From: a virus
Length of the DNA: 43,792 nucleotides
Virus record (IMG/VR): IMGVR_UViG_3300037230_000061
Location: 1 to 43,792 of that record
Direction: 5' to 3' (one strand)
The notes beneath the pieces are model-generated. The model saw only the letters and a list, made by a program, of their open reading frames with translations. It ran no database searches and had not been told where the DNA came from. Positions 1 to 5,310 of this stretch are shown piece by piece. The translations under genes were made by a program, and so were the position numbers. Every line of letters starts with the position of its first letter. The stretch's first letter is position 1.

Positions 1-101
1 CTCAAGTTGCAGATCAGTATGTGCTCGGCGTGATTCAGATTTTGCTGGCCACTGAAGAGGCTCGGAAAATAATAACCGAGGTGCCAATTTGGAAGAAATA
101 G
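1..101 (+). CDS. C-terminal end of a gene cut by the left edge
   Basis: A plus-strand frame starting at base 3 is open from the edge to a TAG at 99-101. It encodes about 32 residues ending in ATEEARKIITEVPIWKK. The mix of hydrophobic and charged residues looks like the helical end of a real protein, but I do not recognise the family. The TAG lies directly before the hexanucleotide array. Read through that amber codon, the same frame continues as Gly-Thr/Gly-Pro repeats to a stop at 486-488. Coding is inferred only from the composition of a short fragment. Confidence 0.45.
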   Translation, partial: QVADQYVLGVIQILLATEEARKIITEVPIWKK

Positions 102-105
102 CTGC

Positions 106-446
106 CGGGGACGGGTACGGGTCCGGGGACGGGGACGGGTCCGGGTCCGGGTCCGGGGACGGGGACGGGTCCGGGTCCGGGTACGCGTCCGGGTCCGGGT
201 CCGGGTCCGGGTCCGGGTACGGGTCCGGGTCCGGGTCCGGGTACGGGTACGGGTCCGGGTACGGGTACGGGTCCGGGTACGGGTACGGGTACGGGGACGG
301 GTACGGGTACGGGGACGGGTACGGGTCCGGGGACGGGGACGGGTCCGGGTCCGGGTCCGGGTACGGGGACGGGTCCGGGTACGGGGACGGGTCCGGGTCC
401 GGGTCCGGCTCCGGGTACGGGTCCGGGTACGGGTACGGGGACGGGT
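106..446. repeat. Three-variant hexanucleotide tandem array (GGGTCC/GGGTAC/GGGGAC)
   Basis: About 56 tandem six-base units fill this stretch. Nearly all are one of three words: GGGTCC, GGGTAC or GGGGAC. Each of the other two differs from GGGTAC by one base, and the double change GGGGCC is absent. Rare single-base variants occur (one GCGTCC, one GGCTCC). Because the unit is six bases, frames stay open on both strands: plus gives Gly alternating with Ser/Tyr/Asp or with Thr/Pro; minus gives Pro alternating with Val/Gly. A plus frame from a TTG at 89, with GAGG upstream, runs to 448; a minus frame runs 463 to 35. I cannot tell which, if any, is translated. Confidence 0.9.
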
Positions 447-457
447 AAACCAAGCAC

Positions 458-486
458 TTGCACCGTTTTAGTGGGAGTGGTATACT
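458..486 (+). promoter_or_regulatory. Strong sigma70-type promoter after the repeat array
   Basis: TTGCAC at 458-463 and TATACT at 481-486 are separated by exactly 17 bases, close to the TTGACA/TATAAT consensus. The start point would be near 493. The first likely gene downstream begins at 1115, so the transcript would carry a long untranslated leader with the tRNA-like sequence at 665-737. Confidence 0.6.
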
Positions 487-664
487 AGCCTCGTTAATAC
501 GTCCGGTGTCGCTCTTCGGAGCTTGTGCAGGTTGATCGCTGCAGACAAGACTTCGTATACCGCGTGAGGAATCCGGAAGCAGCGCGGTCCTATCTTGCAG
601 GACACAAGGCCAACGTCGAGGCCGAAGACAAGAAGACGTGACACGTCGGGAGAGACCGGCCTAT

Positions 665-737
665 TGTGGGAGAGAGAAACGGTTTACTCGCTGGCCTCAT
701 AAGCCTGAGACAGCACGTTCGACTCGTGCGCCCGCAC
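665..737 (+). tRNA. tRNA-Met-like (anticodon CAT), possibly degraded
   Basis: The 73 bases fold as a cloverleaf by hand. The acceptor arm TGTGGGA pairs with GCCCGCA (one G-U, one mismatch at the base of the arm). The D arm is GAG/CTC with a loop containing GG. The anticodon arm is CTGGC, loop CTCATAA, GCCTG, with one T-T mismatch and CAT at 698-700. The variable loop has five bases. The T arm is GCACG, loop TTCGACT, CGTGC. CCA is not encoded. Odd points are G in place of the usual T at position 8 and the two mismatches, so it may be decayed or non-canonical. It could read Met, or Ile (ATA) if the C is modified. The T arm and anticodon loop are the best evidence. Confidence 0.6.
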
Positions 738-1060
738 TATTTTTATTAGCTTTCAACTTTGGAGAAACTGAAAGGTTTGAACCAAAGCGCGCCCCGTGAG
801 CGTAATGCGGTGGTGAAGCGTTCGGATCATCAGGCCACACCGAACTCGAAGAGGATTGCGGACTTCCGTTGACAGCCCGCACCATATGCTTAATGACGGG
901 ATGCAGCGGGTAGTGGAAGACCCCTGTGCGAAAGCGGTTTGTGCGACCGACATCCCTAACCTGTTTGATACGCGTCGGTTGAGCGACGCCGGAATTTCAT
1001 AGTCTTTGTGCAGAGTGGGTTAGACCTCCGGGAATACGAGCAAAGCACAAAGCTCTTAAG

Positions 1061-1106
1061 CAGGTCCGTTCCTCTTCTCAACAAGGGGGCCGGGCCTGTT
1101 TTATTT
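1061..1106 (+). terminator. Terminator- or attenuator-like hairpin before the first gene
   Basis: CAGGTCC at 1061-1067 pairs with GGGCCTG at 1092-1098 (one G-U) around a 24-base loop, and TTTTATTT follows at 1099-1106. The ribosome-binding site of the gene at 1115 begins at the end of the T-run. The stem could therefore end leader transcripts or control entry into that gene. The long loop makes it a weaker terminator than the one at 12153. Confidence 0.35.
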
Positions 1107-1114
1107 GGAGGATC

Positions 1115-1573
1115 ATGGACACAATCATGCGTAGTTGCCCGGTCAAGCTGACTGAGGCAGAAAAGAACGAGCGCGGGTATCAGATGGGATTGCAGGTTAA
1201 GGCAAAAGCTGCTGCCGAGCGAGAAAAGGAAACCGCGAACGCCGGGTTTAAGTCTCGGATACAGACCGCTGAGGCCGAGATAACTCTATTGAGCCAGGTA
1301 CTTGTTTCCGGCGAAGAGCACCGCGAAGTAGAATGCGACCAGATCCCTAATCGCGTTGAAGGCACGTGCCAGATTGTGCGCCGAGATACCGGCGAAGTCG
1401 TAACAGAGCGACCTCTTACCGACAAGGAAATGCACAAGTTGATGCAGATGTCTCTCGATGATCTGGAGAAGGAAAGTCGAACTGTGACAATGACTGCTAA
1501 TAGCCCTGAAGAGGCGAAACGCAAGTATGGAAGAGGTCGCGGTAAGGGGCCAGACCTTACGACTGCCGCGTAG
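1115..1573 (+). CDS. Conserved phage hypothetical protein, coiled-coil type
   Basis: 152 residues. The ATG has a good GGAGG seven bases upstream. The protein opens with a short motif around CPVKLTEAE, continues as an Ala/Glu/Lys-rich helix likely to be coiled coil (about residues 15-60), then a compact C-terminal half with the motif VRRDTGEVV near residue 90. This order resembles a group of small uncharacterised early phage proteins I have seen, but no biochemical role is known to me. It is the first gene after the long leader. The C-terminus is short and basic (KYGRGRGKG). Confidence 0.75.
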   Translation: MDTIMRSCPVKLTEAEKNERGYQMGLQVKAKAAAEREKETANAGFKSRIQTAEAEITLLSQVLVSGEEHREVECDQIPNRVEGTCQIVRRDTGEVVTERPLTDKEMHKLMQMSLDDLEKESRTVTMTANSPEEAKRKYGRGRGKGPDLTTAA

Positions 1574-1817
1574 AATTGAAGATGTGGGGCAGCCTTGGGG
1601 GTCCCGGCGCCACCGGATCCAATATCACCATAGGCCCCACAAACCTGTGCACCGCATCGTAAGAGGCGATAGCGGCCGCTTCAATCGCCGGGGCGTTGCG
1701 GTGCACTTCAATTGAGTTGAAGGGCGCTTCCGTTTCGTCTATATCGGCTAGGACAACGGCTAATATGCCGGAAAACGGTGTTCGATGCGCCGATTGGGGG
1801 CCACCCTTCAACTCATA

Positions 1818-1860
1818 GGGCCCAGTCCAGGGCGCAACCGTTCCGCTGGGCCCCGCGTTT
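1818..1860 (+). terminator. Inverted repeat with short T-run
   Basis: GGGCCCAG at 1818-1825 and CTGGGCCC at 1846-1853 are a perfect 8-base stem around a 20-base loop, followed by CGCGTTTTC. The stem is strong but the T-run is short and four bases away, so termination may be partial. Confidence 0.45.
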
Positions 1861-1867
1861 TCAAGAT

Positions 1868-1910
1868 GTTGCAGCGTCACTCTGCAACCGTTCCTATAGG
1901 CGTGACGCCT
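1868..1910 (+). promoter_or_regulatory. Two mutually exclusive hairpins upstream of a small gene
   Basis: GTTGCAG (1868-1874) pairs perfectly with CTGCAAC (1882-1888). The loop of that hairpin contains CGTCAC, which with the preceding G is complementary to GTGACGC at 1902-1908. Forming one stem therefore breaks the other. The 3' half is also a 13-base palindrome, AGGCGTGACGCCT, at 1898-1910. The gene starts at 1924, so a switch could affect its translation. No known riboswitch class is recognised. Confidence 0.35.
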
Positions 1911-1923
1911 TCATGGGGTCTTT

Positions 1924-2094
1924 ATGAGAACAGTGTGCCGCTACTGGCCCTTCCGCATCTCGTCCGGCCCGCCCGGTCGGTGGCCTCTATTTCAACGCGA
2001 GAGACGTATGCGCTGTTACATCTGTGGGTTCGATGGCGAGGTGTGCTTTGTGGGGCATCTGCAGGTGTGTAGCTGTTGTTTGGGGGAGATGTGA
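1924..2094 (+). CDS. Small zinc-knuckle protein
   Basis: 56 residues. The N-terminal half is basic and aromatic. The C-terminal half holds two cysteine pairs, CYIC about residue 33 and CSCC about residue 51, spaced as in a short zinc ribbon. The stop TGA overlaps the ATG of the next gene (TGATG), so the two are probably translationally coupled. GGGG six bases upstream is a modest ribosome-binding site. It is one of at least six small Cys-rich proteins in the window. No specific function can be assigned; nucleic-acid binding is the usual role of such folds. Confidence 0.55.
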   Translation: MRTVCRYWPFRISSGPPGRWPLFQRERRMRCYICGFDGEVCFVGHLQVCSCCLGEM

Positions 2095-2804
2095 TGAAAG
2101 AAGAGTTTAACAGCCTTTTCAAGGCGTGCTATGAGGTTGTGTTACCTGAGTACGCCGGACTGCGGGTCATGATGATGCCTGTAATTATTGGCAGCCCGGA
2201 GAGCATTCCTGAGTTCATGAAGCAGTATCGTGCGCTATTTGAGTCAATGTGTGGTGACCCTTCCGCGGCTGCACACGTGGGCGCCACAGGTTATTTGACT
2301 GTGGATGAGAAAGAGGTTCAGGTAGGTGAAAGCTCGCGTCGGCCTGGGCTGCATGTAGACGGAGCAGGAAAAGAGACGAGGGTTATTCAGCGTAGTCCGG
2401 GCGACAGTCATGAGGGGCGTGTTGTGTATGTAGAGTCAGGCCGATGCTTCGGCGCAATCGGCAATGGAATGCTGACCGTTTCGAGTCCTGCCGGCTGTAA
2501 GGCGTGGAATCAGGTATTTACTGGGCGTTGGGGCGACGAAGGCGAATGCGAGCACATGCGCGACCAATGTATTGATTCGCTGTCGAAGGTATTCGAGCCT
2601 AACATGATGTACTGGCTCGATGGGTTGTGTGTACACGAGAGTCTGCCGATGGCTGTTGATACGCGGCGTCAATTCGTTCGGCTGTCTCTTCCTTCAGGCG
2701 GCCCGTGGTTTAAAGGGTACACCGTCAACCCGACAGGAGTTCTTCCGGCAGGACCCATTTTACCACGCCGGGCGTTTATGGATGTGTCAGATACCCACGG
2801 CTAA
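2094..2804 (+). CDS. Possible 2-oxoglutarate/Fe(II)-oxygenase-like protein
   Basis: 236 residues from the ATG at 2094, preceded by GGGGGAG at 2082-2088. A TTG 18 bases upstream is also in frame but would lie inside that signal. The protein has a spaced set expected of the double-stranded beta-helix oxygenases: HVD (H87, D89), a distal His in CVHESLP (H181), and FVRLSLPSG with Arg196 and Ser198 about 15 residues later. Family knowledge: H-x-D and the distal His hold iron, and the Arg holds 2-oxoglutarate. I infer the assignment from these motifs only; the spacing is plausible but long. Phage members can hydroxylate proteins or modified bases; the substrate here is unknown. Confidence 0.5.
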   Translation: MKEEFNSLFKACYEVVLPEYAGLRVMMMPVIIGSPESIPEFMKQYRALFESMCGDPSAAAHVGATGYLTVDEKEVQVGESSRRPGLHVDGAGKETRVIQRSPGDSHEGRVVYVESGRCFGAIGNGMLTVSSPAGCKAWNQVFTGRWGDEGECEHMRDQCIDSLSKVFEPNMMYWLDGLCVHESLPMAVDTRRQFVRLSLPSGGPWFKGYTVNPTGVLPAGPILPRRAFMDVSDTHG

Positions 2805-2858
2805 AGCCAGTGGGCCTCATGGAGATAACTGTGATGAACATACCAAGAGCGAGCGCGA

Positions 2859-3119
2859 ATGACCTGGCTTGAAGACTGGCGCGAGTGCCGATACTTCCAA
2901 GGCCCGTGCAGCCCGACCTGTCAGCTATGCAAAGATGAATCGGCGCTGCGCGATAAGTGCTTGCTCTTGAGGGCCTGCAGCGATCCCGGAACCCAGTTGC
3001 TGAGGCCATACGGCAACACCGTTAACCCTGAAGAGTTACTGCGTGCTGTGAACGCCGGAGTGATACGTGTACCGCCGCGACGTAGACCGCGAGAGCTGCG
3101 AGGAACAAAAAGACCTTGA
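2859..3119 (+). CDS. Small Cys-rich hypothetical protein
   Basis: 86 residues. The start ATG at 2859 has only a poor purine-rich signal upstream. The N-terminal half contains CRYFQGPCSPTCQLC, four cysteines in about 15 residues, which could bind a metal; the C-terminus is Arg/Pro-rich and basic. The last codons overlap the -35 element of the promoter for the HTH gene at 3151. Family not recognised. The cysteine cluster and the fit with its neighbours are the only support. Confidence 0.5.
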   Translation: MTWLEDWRECRYFQGPCSPTCQLCKDESALRDKCLLLRACSDPGTQLLRPYGNTVNPEELLRAVNAGVIRVPPRRRPRELRGTKRP

Positions 3120-3144
3120 CGGCTTTTCGCGTATATGCTATGAT
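3116..3144 (+). promoter_or_regulatory. Near-consensus promoter for the HTH gene; leaderless start
   Basis: TTGACG at 3116-3121, a 17-base spacer, and TATGAT at 3139-3144 with an extended -10 TGC at 3136-3138. Six bases separate the -10 box from the ATG at 3151, so the predicted start point falls on the A of ATG. There is no usable Shine-Dalgarno sequence. The mRNA is therefore predicted to be leaderless, as for lambda cI from its maintenance promoter. Confidence 0.7.
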
Positions 3145-3150
3145 AAGAGT

Positions 3151-3516
3151 ATGATCACTGAAATTCAAGTGCAGCAAATGCTTCGTATGGAAATCGCGCT
3201 GTGCGGCTCTGCCGGGAAATGGGCCCTGAAGAAAGACGTATCATCGGCATACATATCCGATGTGCTGCGCGGACGCAGAGACCCGGGCGATAAGATCCTG
3301 CGGGCGTTAGGGCTTAGGAAAATCGTAGGATATGAGCTTGTTTCAGACCCTCCCGCGACAGTTGGTAGAGGTCAGGATTTGGACGCTGTGGCTCGCTATA
3401 TGATGGATTGCTGCAGCGGCTGGTACATCGAAGGTGATACGTCGGACGAGGCTGAATCTCCCCGTCTTGCGGCAATAAAACGCTTGCTGGAAAGGGTTAT
3501 GATTAATCGCCCATGA
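3151..3516 (+). CDS. HTH (Cro/C1-type) transcriptional regulator
   Basis: 121 residues. Residues about 10-50 form a helix-turn-helix of Cro/C1 type: a first helix ending in KWALKKD, then VSSAYISDVLRGRRDPGDK, the classic recognition-helix and following turn of phage regulators, then ILRALGLRKIVGYE. The C-terminal half is acidic and less conserved and could carry dimer contacts. The ATG at 3151 was chosen because the promoter at 3116-3144 starts transcription there; an in-frame GTG at 3067 lies upstream of that promoter. Likely a repressor or Cro-like regulator acting on phage operators; its operator was not identified. Its stop overlaps the next ATG. Confidence 0.8.
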   Translation: MITEIQVQQMLRMEIALCGSAGKWALKKDVSSAYISDVLRGRRDPGDKILRALGLRKIVGYELVSDPPATVGRGQDLDAVARYMMDCCSGWYIEGDTSDEAESPRLAAIKRLLERVMINRP

Positions 3517-3731
3517 CCGACGACGAAGTTGAGCAGTTCAACACGGACAACCGAATGCTCGTTCGTGAACTGTCCAGACTGGTGCGAAAGTTGAAATCTC
3601 CCGGCGTCCGCGCCGATCTGCAGGCGTTTATTGATAGCCGCAAAATCACTATCGCGCAAGTTGGATCGTACTCGCCTGATGTGGATTACGCGAAATATAC
3701 GGAGGGGCAGGGAGGTGAGTATCGTGAGTAA
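3513..3731 (+). CDS. Small hypothetical protein coupled to the HTH gene
   Basis: 72 residues. It starts with ATGA overlapping the stop of the HTH regulator, so translation is probably coupled. It is mostly helical: acidic N-terminus (TDDEVEQFN), then a basic amphipathic helix LVRELSRLVRKLKSP, and an acidic/aromatic tail. I do not recognise a family. A 20-codon frame from GTG 3724 (start SKTILEQVMKIAVF) follows with GGGAGGTGAG upstream and may be a further tiny gene; support is thin. Confidence 0.6.
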   Translation: MTDDEVEQFNTDNRMLVRELSRLVRKLKSPGVRADLQAFIDSRKITIAQVGSYSPDVDYAKYTEGQGGEYRE

Positions 3732-3828
3732 AACAATCCTTGAGCAGGTAATGAAGATTGCAGTTTTTGGCGCTGGGAAGATCTAGCGTGCATGATGGAA
3801 TGGTCGAGCACATTAAGGAGAATGGCTG

Positions 3829-4071
3829 GTGAGAGTAGATCCTGTAGAAACCGTTTTGCCGGGAGGAAGGCGACTGCATAAGTCCGGATGGATAACTTTC
3901 ATCGTCTCAAGCCCTCCCTTCCCGTTAGATGCCGCCAGTTCTGAGCAACATTTCGAAGAAGATCAGGGCTGGAGTGAATACAAACTCCCAGTTAAGGCAA
4001 AGGGAGCGGTGCTTCCAGTTATAGGCTTGGGACAAGCCGAATCAACGCCTGTGGAGATGTTAGAATGCTAA
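3829..4071 (+). CDS. Doubtful small gene upstream of an IS605-type scar
   Basis: 80 codons from a GTG at 3829 with AAGGAG about nine bases upstream. The protein contains a plausible hydrophobic/aromatic centre (KSGWITFIVSS) and an acidic stretch. Its last 20 residues, around GLGQAESTPVEMLEC, look like the unstructured tails found after the zinc ribbon of some TnpB proteins, and an IS605-type right-end hairpin follows at once. It may be a phage gene whose 3' end was replaced by transposon sequence. A short frame in another phase ending ENGW overlaps its GTG. Confidence 0.4.
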   Translation: MRVDPVETVLPGGRRLHKSGWITFIVSSPPFPLDAASSEQHFEEDQGWSEYKLPVKAKGAVLPVIGLGQAESTPVEMLEC

Positions 4072-4118
4072 CGTCAATGAAGCAGGAAGCCACGCCCCTA
4101 GTGGGCGGGGTAGTTCAC
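4072..4118 (+). mobile_element. IS200/IS605-type right-end scar
   Basis: The run GAAGCAGGAAGCC, a stem CCACGCCC / GGGCGGGG (4090-4097 with 4103-4110, one mismatch, five-base loop) and TAGTTCAC matches the arrangement I know from right ends of tnpB-bearing IS200/IS605 elements. The TnpB zinc-ribbon codons are absent. This would be the third such scar in the window. Identification is from memory of the end pattern, so moderate at best. Confidence 0.35.
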
Positions 4119-4197
4119 TTAGAATCGGACTTGTGCGATACAACCAGTCAAGTGCCGGCGAGTTCGTATTCGAGTTGGCGTGAGGGAGCATGAGAAA

Positions 4198-4566
4198 ATG
4201 AAGAGAGACGAAGTAGCCGAAGATGACCCGTACGGGTTCTGTATGGCACAGCAGATGGCCGCAAGTCAGGCACAATGCGCCCAATATAATTCACTGGTTG
4301 CCAACTATGCAAACCAGCAAGCGGCGCAGAATCCGTATGGTATCGGACTGTTTTCGGCCGGCCAAATGATACGCGTTCGCAGCCTGAATGACGCAGCTCA
4401 AGTGCAGTTCGGAAATCGTAACATGTTGCTCATCAAATACGTTCCCGTACGTAGACGCCGAACGTTCCTGCAAAAATTGCTACGCCGCCCGTACGACCGG
4501 AGTCAAGAGCGCGACATTTCGGACCGCGAGCTTGTCTTGTCTGTTGGGAGTCAGAGAGAAATATGA
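4198..4566 (+). CDS. Hypothetical protein, Gln/Ala-rich
   Basis: 122 residues from the ATG at 4198, with GAGGGAG about 10 bases upstream; a GTG at 4180 is in frame but lies before that signal. The first half is acidic and then Gln/Ala-rich (MAQQMAASQAQCAQYN), the second half is basic with RRRRTFLQKLLRRP. It could be a short helical structural or nucleic-acid-binding protein. It ends in an ATGA overlap with the next gene, so the two are one translation unit. Family not recognised. Confidence 0.6.
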   Translation: MKRDEVAEDDPYGFCMAQQMAASQAQCAQYNSLVANYANQQAAQNPYGIGLFSAGQMIRVRSLNDAAQVQFGNRNMLLIKYVPVRRRRTFLQKLLRRPYDRSQERDISDRELVLSVGSQREI

Positions 4567-4829
4567 ACACGATTCGCCGATTACTCAAATCGCCCTGGTG
4601 GTGCCTGCACTTTCACGGCAAGTTTCAGACTGGCTATGCAGTGGGTTTTAAAGCCCACTCGTTTTGTGAGAAGTGCCGGCGCTGGCGAAAGATTGGGACG
4701 ACGAAGACTCTTCCTATGATGAATGGGATAGCTCCGGAGACGATTCGCGCGCTTAGAGAAGAGAAAGCATCGAGCAGCGGATTCTACGGCTCGATTGGTG
4801 AAGAAGGGTACAGAAGGTACGAGGAGTAA
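4563..4829 (+). CDS. Small basic hypothetical protein
   Basis: 88 residues, starting in the ATGA overlap with the gene before it. It has a basic, Trp/His-rich N-terminus (LKSPWWCLHFHGKF), a single cysteine pair FCEKC about residue 35, and an acidic/Tyr-rich tail (GEEGYRRYEE). It has only half of a zinc-knuckle pattern. The stop is followed within five bases by the right-end hairpin of the TnpB element at 4830-5256, which may also act as its terminator. Function unknown. Confidence 0.6.
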   Translation: MNTIRRLLKSPWWCLHFHGKFQTGYAVGFKAHSFCEKCRRWRKIGTTKTLPMMNGIAPETIRALREEKASSSGFYGSIGEEGYRRYEE

Positions 4830-4833
4830 GTAA

Positions 4834-4862
4834 CCCCCGGCTAAAGCCTGGGGGCTTTGCCA
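4834..4862. terminator. Right-end hairpin of the TnpB element; possible two-way terminator
   Basis: CCCCC (4834-4838) pairs with GGGGG (4850-4854), and the inner GGC/GCC extends the stem around TAAA. It is the expected right-end structure downstream of tnpB. Standing five bases after the stop of the gene ending at 4829, it could also stop phage transcription from the left. Confidence 0.55.
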
Positions 4863-4869
4863 CTGGCTG

Positions 4870-5169
4870 CTAGGCAGCCGCGACAATAGGGCCGCTTACA
4901 ATTCGGCCCCGTGCTTCGATATTCACGCTGGCGTTGTCGTCAGCGTTGCACTCGAAGCCACATTCTAAACAGAGGAAAAGGGCTTGAGACTTTCGATTGG
5001 CTTTATCGCAATATCCGCATCGGCTGCAGGTGCGAGACGTTCCGCGCGCTTCCACATACAGAGTTGGAAGCCCGACGCGCCGCGCCTTGTATTCGATAAA
5101 ACCACCGAGTTGCCTGAATGCCCAATTCCCGATCCGCCATCTCATTTCCCGCGTAAAAGCCGATGCTCG
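4870..5169 (-). pseudogene. tnpB: 5'-truncated TnpB (C-terminal RuvC/zinc-ribbon fragment)
   Basis: The frame is open from 5169 (preceded by an in-frame TAG) to a stop at 4870, with an internal ATG at 5145. It encodes the conserved end of TnpB: WAFRQLGGFIEYKARRVGLP, then GTSRTCSRCG, then FLCLECGFECNADDNASVNI. That gives both cysteine pairs of the zinc ribbon and the NADDNA motif with the last RuvC acidic residue. TnpB proteins are about 350-420 residues, and this keeps roughly the last 90. It cannot be an active RNA-guided nuclease alone. In active loci the guide RNA scaffold overlaps this end of the gene, so an RNA role remains possible. Confidence 0.85.
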
Positions 5170-5210
5170 CTATCTAAACTGAAAGGTAGGAGCACCCTGC
5201 GGGGCTGAGG

Positions 5211-5252
5211 ATGCCATTCCTCCCCTGCATTTATGCAGGGGTCTCCTGGCAT
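5211..5252. repeat. Nested inverted repeat (left-end-type hairpin)
   Basis: CCCCTGCAT (5222-5230) and ATGCAGGGG (5233-5241) form a perfect nine-base stem with a two-base centre. Outside it, ATGCCA (5211-5216) pairs with TGGCAT (5247-5252). Its position upstream of the truncated tnpB fits the left end of an IS200/IS605-type element. Confidence 0.6.
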
Positions 5253-5310
5253 GAATAATGACGCCGGACAGACCAAAACCGGAAGATTTGATTAGGCGCG
5301 TAACAAAATA

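Larger units (their letters stand above)
487..1114 (+). other. Long non-coding stretch (probable structured leader)
   Basis: No convincing protein gene lies here. It holds a GCTC-TTCG-GAGC tetraloop hairpin near 510-522, a perfect 13-base palindrome at 635-647, a tRNA-like gene at 665-737, a CTTTGG/CCAAAG stem around 757-788, and a hairpin followed by a T-rich run just before the gene at 1115. The promoter at 458-486 would transcribe it all. A short stretch around 803-940 has 5S-rRNA-like words, but the spacing is wrong. Confidence 0.5.
1574..1923. other. Intergenic region rich in inverted repeats
   Basis: No gene is convincing in these 350 bases. The region holds a terminator-like inverted repeat (1818-1853) and two overlapping, mutually exclusive stems (1868-1910) just before the gene at 1924. 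A 17-codon plus-strand frame near 1764-1817 (start MPENGVRCADWG) ends at the terminator stem and might be a tiny peptide. A minus-strand frame at 1557-1880 is open for 107 codons but has only a GTG start without a good ribosome-binding site. Confidence 0.5.
4830..5256 (-). mobile_element. Internally deleted IS200/IS605-type element
   Basis: Read on the minus strand, a left-end-type double hairpin (5252-5211) is followed by the final third of a tnpB gene (5169-4870) and a right-end-type hairpin (4854-4834). There is no tnpA, and most of tnpB is missing. The unit is about 430 bases, a size seen in non-autonomous relatives of this family. It sits between two phage genes and interrupts neither. 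The exact ends and target site are inferred, since single-strand transposons leave no target duplication. Confidence 0.65.

Noticed and set aside
35-463. Minus-strand Pro-Val/Pro-Gly protein across the hexanucleotide array
   Set aside because: A six-base repeat keeps frames open on both strands by construction; there is no ribosome-binding site and no domain beyond the repeat.
803-940. 5S rRNA-like words (GCGGTGGT, CCGAACTCG, GGTAGTG, TGCGAAAG)
   Set aside because: The words occur in the right order but the spacing between CCGAACTCG and GGTAGTG is about 85 bases instead of about 23, and the closing helix is absent. Treated as chance.
1557-1880. Minus-strand 107-codon open frame
   Set aside because: Only a GTG start without a good ribosome-binding site, opposite to all neighbours, and it covers a terminator stem and two regulatory hairpins.
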